From assembly GCA_037355855.1 (NCBI GenBank), contig CM074763.1, positions 1,364,001-1,428,000 of the forward strand: a stretch of DNA of 64,000 bases, read 5' to 3'. The notes beneath the pieces are model-generated. The model had not been told where the DNA came from. It did not search any database and worked only from the letters and a program-made list of their open reading frames with translations. Shown here piece by piece: positions 57,147 to 64,000 of this stretch (positions are counted from its first letter, which is position 1; every line of letters begins with the position of its first letter). The translations under genes were made by a program, and so were the position numbers. The DNA is from Pseudo-nitzschia pungens (taxonomy: Eukaryota; Bacillariophyta; Bacillariophyceae; Bacillariales; Bacillariaceae).

Positions 57147-59153
57147 ATGAAACGCGTATCTTCTCGTCAACGATTGGTGTCTTGGGATGACTTTGATGCT
57201 ACCACCGAATCGCCGTTCCACGAGTTTGAGGATGACGAAGAATCCTATGCTTCCGGTTACGAGACAGCCTTGTCGCAAACCTATCACTCATCCATTGCTC
57301 TCGATAGGCTTTGCGACGGAAATGACGACGACATCGACATCTGCAGCAACAATAGCTTCGACATTGATGAATGCGATAAAAATGCCGCTTCGAGAACCGA
57401 TACACGAAGGCGCAAACGAGACCGAAAATCACTACGACCTTCTTCTGCCCAACGGATCAACGCATGCAAAACGGTCGAAACTGAAGATGCTTCCGCTTTC
57501 ATGCTTCACAACAAATTACAAACTCCAACCATCGTTCCGGCGTTTCCTTGGGAGAGTGAAAAGATATCCTCGCCGCTATCGTCGTCCATTGGCTTTAGTG
57601 GCCTGATTGACGACCTTCATCTCAAGATATTCTCCTTCCTTGATTTAACTTCCTTGCGGGCGGTGATGGCTGTCGATCATCATTTCCGAAATTTGATTGT
57701 TTCCCATGATGCGAAGACTAGTCTCTGGATGGATCATTGTCAAAAACTTTGGCACCTGCGAGAATGGAACGAGGAAAACAAACAAAATCATCGTGATTAC
57801 CCAACCTTTCCAAATTTTATCGACAACTTTCATCTTCCCATGGCTGCTCCTCCTTCTGTCGCTGCTATTTCTTTCGGCGACGACGACGTAGACACCACAA
57901 ACCTTTCTTTGCTTCTCAGCTTGACAACACCCAATTTTCCTACCTGTGTCGATCAAGATATTTCGAAACCACGAATGCGGCTGAGTCGTACAATTCAACA
58001 AACCATTCCCGAACATAGACGAGATGCAGAGGACCAACTGATTCAGTTCTATGAGGACAAAGCGACGGGCCGCTCTCTCGTGCGATACAATGGACACGTT
58101 GGTCAAGGGGATCGGTGCATTCGATCGAATTTTCCCCTGCCTAGACCCTCGAGACGAGTCTGCGAAATCGATATTGCCAACGACACCAACGCCAGTGGTC
58201 GCAATTCTACGAGCTCTCATTACGCGCCACTTTTCGGCCACGACCTTCACCTTGATCCTTACCATCCATTCTTCTTCAACTTCCTGCAGCGATGCAGTTC
58301 CAAGTCTTACAAGATTGGCGGGAATAAATCTTCCGAGCAAAAGTTGTCGTCGTCCAAGTCATTATCATCGCGGCCATCACCCGAATGGACTCCCTTTGTC
58401 GTCCCTTTTGTCGATAAGAGCAGTGGGACTGACACTGTCTCCACCCTAAACGTAACTCCTCGTTTCATTTCTTATTTTGAAGTGAGCATCTTGAAACCCG
58501 ACGAAAACAACGGCAACGCCGAGTTTGCGTTGCCATCACGGAGGCCTCCGCCTCGCTATCGATCGACCCATGTTGACTGTGTTGCGGTCGGGGTTGCAAC
58601 GAATGACTTTCAGCTTCAATCGCGAATGCCCGGTTGGGATCGACAATCCTATGGATATCATGGGGACGATGGTGGTATTTTTCACTCTTCGGGGGGAATG
58701 CTCAAGGAATTTGGACCCAAATACGGACCCGGAGATACGGTCGGGTGCGGGGTCGATTATGTTTCAAAAGGCATCTTTTATACTCTCAACGGCAGATTTC
58801 TCGGCTATGCGTGGAAGGGTATTCGTGATTCCATCCTCGAAAAAGACTTGTATCCGGTTGTCGGACTCGATACCAATTGTCCTGTCCATTTGAATTGGGG
58901 TTTTAGTGGCCCTTTTCAATTCGATCTTTCCAAGTTCATTCAGAAGCACGAGGAAATTATCTCGGCGACATATTCATGGGGTAAATGTGTCTCCCCGAAT
59001 GATGATGATGATGCCATCACTGCCGCAGACAAAACGGGTACTGCGAATTCGGGCAAAAACAGCGGCCGTAAAGTTTCCTCTCTTTCTTCCTCGAGGAGAC
59101 ACCGGAGGGGAATCATTCGAAGATGGAATCATAAAACCACCCAGACGGTGTGA
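57147..59153 (+). CDS. F-box and SPRY-domain protein
   Basis: The combination of an F-box and a SPRY domain suggests a substrate receptor of an SCF-type ubiquitin ligase. ATG 57147 (ACCATGA) is preferred over any upstream reading, which runs through non-coding-looking sequence. After a Glu/Asp/Ser-rich leader the F-box lies at about residues 150-185 (LIDDLHLKIFSFLDLTSLRA, VMAVDHHFRNLI). The SPRY domain occupies the C-terminal third: RFISYFEVSILKPDENNG, VAVGVATNDFQLQSRMPGWD, SYGYHGDDGGIFHSSGG, GPGDTVGCGVDYVSKGIFYT, LNGRFLGYAWKG and PVVGLDTNCPVHLNWG, a nearly textbook SPRY. The tail is basic. 668 residues, frame intact. Targets unknown. Confidence 0.9.
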   Translation: MKRVSSRQRLVSWDDFDATTESPFHEFEDDEESYASGYETALSQTYHSSIALDRLCDGNDDDIDICSNNSFDIDECDKNAASRTDTRRRKRDRKSLRPSSAQRINACKTVETEDASAFMLHNKLQTPTIVPAFPWESEKISSPLSSSIGFSGLIDDLHLKIFSFLDLTSLRAVMAVDHHFRNLIVSHDAKTSLWMDHCQKLWHLREWNEENKQNHRDYPTFPNFIDNFHLPMAAPPSVAAISFGDDDVDTTNLSLLLSLTTPNFPTCVDQDISKPRMRLSRTIQQTIPEHRRDAEDQLIQFYEDKATGRSLVRYNGHVGQGDRCIRSNFPLPRPSRRVCEIDIANDTNASGRNSTSSHYAPLFGHDLHLDPYHPFFFNFLQRCSSKSYKIGGNKSSEQKLSSSKSLSSRPSPEWTPFVVPFVDKSSGTDTVSTLNVTPRFISYFEVSILKPDENNGNAEFALPSRRPPPRYRSTHVDCVAVGVATNDFQLQSRMPGWDRQSYGYHGDDGGIFHSSGGMLKEFGPKYGPGDTVGCGVDYVSKGIFYTLNGRFLGYAWKGIRDSILEKDLYPVVGLDTNCPVHLNWGFSGPFQFDLSKFIQKHEEIISATYSWGKCVSPNDDDDAITAADKTGTANSGKNSGRKVSSLSSSRRHRRGIIRRWNHKTTQTV

Positions 59154-59322
59154 TAGTGTTTGGCGATCAGAGGCATAGTAAAACTCTCTGTGGTACTTGT
59201 ATTTGAGTTAAAATTGGACAGCTTTTAGAAGAGTTAGAAAGATGAATCATTCCAATTTAAGATGCTACACGTAAGCTACACGTACTATACACCTCTGCAT
59301 AGACAAAAAGATAACATTTTCG

Positions 59323-59991
59323 TTACTTGTGATAACCAGACCCCTTTTGTATTTCTGTTGCTCGATAAATTTGTTCGATCAACAGAAGTCTCGCGAATTG
59401 ATGTGTAAAGGTTAAAACACTCAGACTGATAAGTATCGGTGCCTTGTCCTTCGATTGTTTGCCAGAGGAATACGAAGGATACTTGAGTTCCGCTGGCAAT
59501 CCCTCCGCACCACCGATCACAAAGGAAAGGCGGCTTCCTCCTTCGTCCAACCATTGGTAGACCTTTTCGGCGAATTTCTCGCTCGTGTGTTGAACCCCCG
59601 TCGGATCCAGACAAATAACCTTGTGGTTCTTGTTGCGATCCATGTCCACTCCCTTCATCAACGCGGCATTGTCCTTGTGCCAGGTGGTCTCGATTTCTAC
59701 ATTCGAAGGCCGGAGTCGCTTTTCGTACATATCTACGCCATCCTCTAGCCAGGGTTCGCTCGATTTCCGACCTACGATTCGAATGTTGACTTTCATTCCC
59801 ATGTACAGAGCACTCTTTGCGGCGACATTTCCAGATTCGTGTCGATGAAGTTTTGATTGACTCGGAGAGAACGTCGATTGTACCCTAGCGCCCGATATTG
59901 TTGTGCCAAAGTAGCCGGATGTGCTAAACGACCAAACCTCCATGCTCGCAATGGACACAGCGAGCAACGTACAAAGCATCGCCCAAACCAT
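59323..59991 (-). CDS. rlmH: RlmH-type SPOUT 23S rRNA methyltransferase, organelle-targeted
   Basis: Methylates pseudouridine 1915 (m3Psi) of bacterial-type large-subunit rRNA. The first about 60 residues are a leader: hydrophobic AMLCTLLAVSIAS, then MEVWSFSTSGYFG and Ser-rich sequence, compatible with plastid import (signal peptide plus a Phe-led transit region). The RlmH domain starts at MGMKVNIRIVGRKSSEPWLE and has HKVICLDPTG, LSFVIGGAEGLPAELK (the SPOUT-knot SAM loop, GGxxG), and the diagnostic end LTFTHQFARLLLIEQIYRAT followed by EIQKGSGYHK, matching bacterial LPHPLVRVLLAEQLYRAWSI..PYH. 222 residues, frame intact. A bacterial-type rRNA enzyme in the nucleus is expected for the plastid or mitochondrial ribosome. 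Confidence 0.92.
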   Translation of the reverse strand: MVWAMLCTLLAVSIASMEVWSFSTSGYFGTTISGARVQSTFSPSQSKLHRHESGNVAAKSALYMGMKVNIRIVGRKSSEPWLEDGVDMYEKRLRPSNVEIETTWHKDNAALMKGVDMDRNKNHKVICLDPTGVQHTSEKFAEKVYQWLDEGGSRLSFVIGGAEGLPAELKYPSYSSGKQSKDKAPILISLSVLTFTHQFARLLLIEQIYRATEIQKGSGYHK

Positions 59992-60599
59992 ATTGTTATC
60001 CTATCGCTTTCGGGCCGAATACAGTCCGGTGATGAAGTAAATAATGTGGAGGGCTGTTACGTTCGATACAGGATTAACAATGCGGTTAGTTAAATTCTTC
60101 TAATCAACAATTTGGTGGATTGTATGTTGACAACATGATGTTGTCTTTTTGAAACCAGAGAATTGGATTGGTTATTGGATGATGGCATTCCTCTGATCTG
60201 TGGAAGTTTCCTACCGTTAACCTCACGACGAACATCCTCCTCACCATGTACGTTGAACGTGTACGAAGTACCGTACGCACTACGCACTGATTTCAATTCA
60301 AATTTTGAAGAGTCGACTTTCTTAATTCTGTACCTTAGAGTTAGGGATATGTAAGTTGAAGTGTATCGCCTGTTTTTCCGTCAAACCCTTTCACGTGGAA
60401 CAAGAATTTCGCGCTCTCGTTACCTTCCCGTTCCCATCACGGAGATCCTTGGAAAATGCGTTCTTCGAAAAAGCCTTCAACAACAACTAATTCATATCGA
60501 CGACAAGCTCAAAGCATTCCACACCTACACTGCTCTCGAGAGAGAAACACAATTTTCTGTACACCACTTCCCAACATACATCTACATATATATACCACC
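59992..60599. other. Divergent intergenic region, rlmH / HMBS
   Basis: About 600 bp. Contains GTACGAAGTACCGTACG near 60260 and an ATATATATA tract at 60586-60594, close to the HMBS start and so more likely leader than TATA box. No gene. Confidence 0.55.
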
Positions 60600-61815
60600 A
60601 TGAAATTCTTAGTTGCTGCCAGCCTTCTCGCCTCGGCCTCCGCCTTCTCTCTTGCCCCTGCTACCAACACACAGGGGTTCAGCTCGACCGTGAGTAATGA
60701 AGATTGTGCCTTTTGTGCCATTCGTGCCGATTGGTCGTGATGAATGGTGCCCCCCGTATCCGTTTCGGTTTCCGTTCTGTATTTGCCTCTAACAATCGTT
60801 TCGTAAATGCCAGGCTCTTTTCGCTGAAGAGAATGGAGAAATTAAGCCTCTTCGAATTGGTACCCGAGGATCTCCCTTGGCCATGGCACAAGCCTTCGAA
60901 ACACGAAGACGCCTCCAAGAGAATTTCCCAGAAATGAACGAAGATGGTGCCATCGAAATTTGTGTCATGAAGACCCAAGGAGATATGATCCTTGACAAGT
61001 CTCTCATGGAATTGGGAGGAAAGGGTCTTTTTACCAAGGAGCTCGATGTTGCCCTCCTCGGAGACGAAGTCGACATCTGCGTCCACTCGATGAAGGATGT
61101 TCCCACTTGGTTGCCGGAAGGAACCGTACTTCCCTGCAATTTCCCTCGTGAAGACACCAACGATGCCTTCATCACAAAAGACAACAAATACGCATCCATC
61201 GCTGACCTTCCCGATGGATCCGTCATCGGAACCGCTTCTTTGCGCCGACAAGCCCAAATCCTCGCCCAAAACCCAACTTTGAAGTGCGTCAACTTCCGAG
61301 GAAACGTCCAAACCCGTCTCCGAAAATTGAACGACGGTGTTGTCGATGCTACACTGTTGGCCATTGCCGGATTGAAGCGAATGGACATGGACAAATACGC
61401 CACAGCGGTTCTCGACTGGGATGAGATGCTTCCCGCTGTTGCACAGGGAGCCATCGGTGTTCAATGCCGAGAGGGTGACGAACGTGCGCTCAAATACATC
61501 AACGCCCTGAACGATATGGACACACACGTTTGTGTCAACTGCGAACGTGCTTTCTTGGAGGCCCTGGACGGAAACTGCAAGACGCCCATTGCCGGACAAG
61601 CTCGCATCATCGATGGCAAGATCAAATTCCGGGGATTGATCGCCATGCCCGACGGATCTCAAAAGTTCTCCATCGAATCCGAGGGTGAGATCGACGACGC
61701 CGTAAAGATCGGAAAGGAAGCCGGAGAGAAGCTCAAGGCCGAAGCGGGTGACAAATTCTTTGAAATGATGGTGGAAATGTCTCCTCAACAAGTATTGGGA
61801 CAAATCACAAAGTAA
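60600..61815 (+). CDS. HMBS: Hydroxymethylbilane synthase (porphobilinogen deaminase), plastid
   Basis: Third common step of haem and chlorophyll synthesis: joins four porphobilinogens. Exon 1 (60600-60689) encodes just the leader, MKFLVAASLLASASAFSLAP plus ten residues: signal peptide, ASA-Phe cleavage motif and transit peptide. Intron 60690-60813 (GTGAGT...TGCCAG) is followed by exon 2, 60814-61815. Motifs: PLRIGTRGSPLAMAQAFE; KGLFTKELDVALL; VHSMKDVPTWLPEG; GTASLRRQAQILAQNP and NFRGNVQTRLRKL (substrate-binding Arg); ALDGNCKTPIAGQARI, with the Cys that holds the dipyrromethane cofactor. 363 residues, frame intact. The exon/leader boundary coincides with the protein's transit/mature border. 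Strong codon bias suggests high expression. Confidence 0.97.
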
Positions 61816-62932
61816 ACAAACGGGAAGATACAAAAGGAAATAAAAAAATTCACCGCACCACCGTTACTGTAATTTCATAGAGAACCTTGTTATCCAATAA
61901 TGTTCTGTAGCCTCCAACCGTCGTACGCATTTACTGTAGGTAACATTCTTCGGGAACAGAAGGCGGCATTCCATGTCGGATATCAGGAGATGGAACGGAT
62001 TAGTACAGGCCGGAATCGATAAGAACTCTGAGGTATTTTGTAGAGCACAGCGGACGGGAAAGTCGGAAGACACTACGTAGATCTGAGTGGTGTCTGTGAC
62101 TGCGTCTGCTGGGAAGAGTCTCGGTCTAGAGGAACACCGCTATCTACCAGTCGATAGGTACGAGCACGCACCGTACGGCGAACCGACAAGTAATGTCGTT
62201 GGAAGCAGTTTTCATGTCAGGAGCATATTATTTCGATTCAACGGGGGAGAGCGGCATTGACACTTCTACTATATGTTGTAATATAGTCCTTAAAGTCAGA
62301 GACATCACATCTCAAGATGAATCGTAGATGAAACTCTATCATTCGTTGTACCGCATGCGTTCGAGGCAATACTGAAACTATGACCTGCTCGCACTCACAA
62401 ATTTCAAATTGGGAAACATTCATCCTATCATGTCTACGTGTGGGAGAATAGTACTGAAATAAAAAGTATTTAATGTACAAGCAATTCATCCAACGCAATC
62501 AACTTTTCTGCTGCGCTATTGATCTGATCGATTTGCCAAAATAATGTTTGTGACTGCGGTACTGTGCAGCCGGTCCGAGCGAGGCCCGACGGAAGTTCTG
62601 TCAAGCTGTTTTTGTACCGTGCCGAATCTCGTTCACTCGAAATGAGTATCTAGTCTTGTCCGAGACAGTCCGCTTCCGTTAGCTATATTCAATGAGATCT
62701 ATGAGATCCGTTGGCAAACGTTCTAGTGCACAAACAACACATAAGTAAGCATGTCAATGGCATGCCGCATCAATGAATCCATATCAATGGTTTGGAATTT
62801 CCCACAGCGTTTCTCTCATCAACGTTCTGTTTAGCATGGTGCCGAATCATCCGAAAGAACGCCGTGTGATCCTTTCATTCTAATTCATTCTTCGGTTTTG
62901 GTTTCGGTTCGTTTCATTGGATTTCTTTCCAT
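61816..62932. other. Intergenic, no gene seen
   Basis: 1.1 kb between converging genes. Nothing recognisable as protein or structured RNA. Confidence 0.5.
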
Positions 62933-63679
62933 TTACGTTTCTCTCATCAGGAGCCCCTCATGCATATCATTGTCGGAAAAAATAATGTCGTTCAGCATCG
63001 AACTCGGGGCGGACTGGTCTCTGCTCCCGTGTCCTCGCCGGAGCCGGTGATAAAAGGTGAACCAAGTTCCTCGCAGGTAGTAGTATATTCGATATCGATT
63101 GGACATTATTGCCCCAAACACAAAGAAGAACACAACCGCCAGGACCATCCAACAGGCGGTCTTGAAGAGGAACCACAACATTTTGATCCACCACTCTCTG
63201 CGAGGGTGATGAGGAGCTTGCGTTGGTGCTGCGGTAGTGGGCGGAATCGTCGTCGGAGGAGCGGTTGTAGGCGGTGAAGTGGTTGGTGGAGCAGTGGTTG
63301 GTGCAAGAGTTGTTGGTGCAGGGGTTGTTGGTGCAGGAGTTGTCGGAGCTGCGGTAGTGGGTGTCGCGGTAGTTGGTGAGGGAGTTGTGGGAGACTCCGT
63401 TGGTGACGCAGAAGGTGCCGGTGAGCTTGCAGTGGTATTTGACGAGGGTGTCACGGTAGGAGCTGGAGATATCGTGCTGTCGTCCTCGTTGCCCGTCCCG
63501 CTGCTTGCCGATCCTAGTAATGTTGCTTTGGCTCGTTCCATCAAAGCTAGATTCAATTTCGCAAGCCTCCGCTGCTTCCGACGCAGATGATTGCCTCCGT
63601 TGACAACTTCATCACTCGCCAAGGCAGCAGAAAACGAAAGAACGGCAACGAGAAGCAGGAGTTGTGGAATGGATCGCAT
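62933..63679 (-). CDS. Mucin-like single-pass membrane protein
   Basis: Not assignable to a named family. Layout: signal peptide (MRSIPQLLLLVAVLSFSAAL), a short basic segment (LRRKQRRLAKL), a Ser/Thr/Pro domain of about 90 residues made of (A/P)PTT(A/P) units and likely to be heavily O-glycosylated, then WWIKMLWFLFKTACWMVLAV through VFFFVFGAIM as one membrane helix, and a cytosolic tail (RRGHGSRDQSAPSS, SDNDMHEGLLMRET). This is a type I plasma-membrane or wall-facing protein, of a kind often found as silica-wall or surface proteins in diatoms, though nothing here proves that. 248 residues, frame intact. Confidence 0.8.
   Translation of the reverse strand: MRSIPQLLLLVAVLSFSAALASDEVVNGGNHLRRKQRRLAKLNLALMERAKATLLGSASSGTGNEDDSTISPAPTVTPSSNTTASSPAPSASPTESPTTPSPTTATPTTAAPTTPAPTTPAPTTLAPTTAPPTTSPPTTAPPTTIPPTTAAPTQAPHHPRREWWIKMLWFLFKTACWMVLAVVFFFVFGAIMSNRYRIYYYLRGTWFTFYHRLRRGHGSRDQSAPSSMLNDIIFSDNDMHEGLLMRET
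63232..63420. repeat. Degenerate GTTGTTGGTGCA minisatellite coding PTT-rich stalk
   Basis: Imperfect 12-18 bp units (plus strand GTTGTTGGTGCAGGG and variants) that make the Thr/Pro/Ala stalk of the membrane protein above. Confidence 0.8.
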
Positions 63680-64000
63680 CGTTCTTTGCCAAAATAATGA
63701 TATTTTATCGTATTGATTGACCGGTCTCTGCCCCTAATGGATGTTAGACACTTGTTATGGTATGTATGGAGGGGATGAGATGTTTGCGTGACGGGTTTCG
63801 TAGTCACAGCTCAAAAGAAGATGGAAAGATTGAAATTGTTTCGTAGTACGAGTAACCTTATGTTGTTTGTTGTTCTTGTTGTACCGGTACCGTACTGTTC
63901 GCCTTAGTCTTGCGTATTTACAGTATCGTTTTCTCGCTTTTCGCTGTACATACGGTACCGGTAACCTTAATTACGGTAAGAGTTGAGAGTCACGAGTCAA
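63680..64000. other. Right end, no gene seen
   Basis: 5' flank of the mucin-like gene, with GTACCGGTACCGTAC near 63880 and ACGGTACCGGTAACCTTAAT near 63953. Confidence 0.55.

Noticed and set aside
60586..60594. TATA box for hydroxymethylbilane synthase
   Set aside because: ATATATATA ends only 5 nt before the ATG, too close for a TATA box with a normal leader.
60679..61833. A 384-codon open frame on the minus strand opposite hydroxymethylbilane synthase
   Set aside because: It mirrors a highly biased conserved gene, has no domain of its own, and the plus-strand product is unmistakable.

Overview
This window is nuclear DNA of a diatom. Genes are sparse and lie on both strands. They carry short GT-AG introns (91-284 bp). 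Several products begin with signal peptides that end in the diatom plastid-import motif; the clearest is ASAFSLAP at the start of hydroxymethylbilane synthase. Intergenic DNA is full of short palindromic words such as TACCGGTA, GTACGAAGTA and GTAAGGTTAC. I cannot fix genus or species from the sequence.

Layout. 1-8.8 kb: a PP1-type protein phosphatase (-), the primase-polymerase PrimPol (+) and a GNAT acetyltransferase (-). 9.6-15.8 kb: an mARC-like MOSC protein (+), the pseudouridine synthase PUS7/TruD (-) and a mitochondrial Tim44/MRPL45-like protein (-). 16.9-26.6 kb: two head-to-head class C (GABA-B-like) seven-helix receptors. Each has a bacterial solute-binding-protein-like outer domain and a C-terminal coiled coil. 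27.4-36.9 kb: COQ9 (+), proteasome lid subunit RPN9 (-), a nuclear protein resembling SLD3/Treslin (+), a DHHC palmitoyltransferase (-), a NIFK/Nop15-like RNA-binding protein (+) and a plastid VOC protein (-). 37.6-45.9 kb: all four core histones as two divergent pairs (H2A/H2B and H3/H4) flanking B12-dependent methylmalonyl-CoA mutase. 47-53.5 kb: a macrodomain protein, dihydroorotase, HAT1 and an ankyrin protein. 53.5-57.1 kb: repeat-rich DNA with hairpin elements. 57.1-64 kb: an F-box/SPRY protein, RlmH, hydroxymethylbilane synthase and a mucin-like membrane protein.

The genes are mostly housekeeping: chromatin (core histones, HAT1), replication (PrimPol, the SLD3-like protein), RNA modification (PUS7, RlmH), organelle biosynthesis (COQ9, HMBS, pyrimidine synthesis) and signalling (PP1, receptors, DHHC). 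They are not operons, and most neighbours share no pathway.

Three observations stand out. (1) All four histone genes end with the same 6-bp-stem, 4-nt-loop hairpin, followed 8-9 nt later by AAACAGA; this looks like a full histone 3'-processing signal. (2) A roughly 93-bp near-palindromic element is present four times. (3) About ten conserved genes are broken by roughly 30 single-base frame changes. Nearly all of those I resolved are cured by removing one base, often from a short homopolymer run. I read this as consensus insertion error rather than gene decay, so several CDS below are given as spans whose frame must be repaired before translation.
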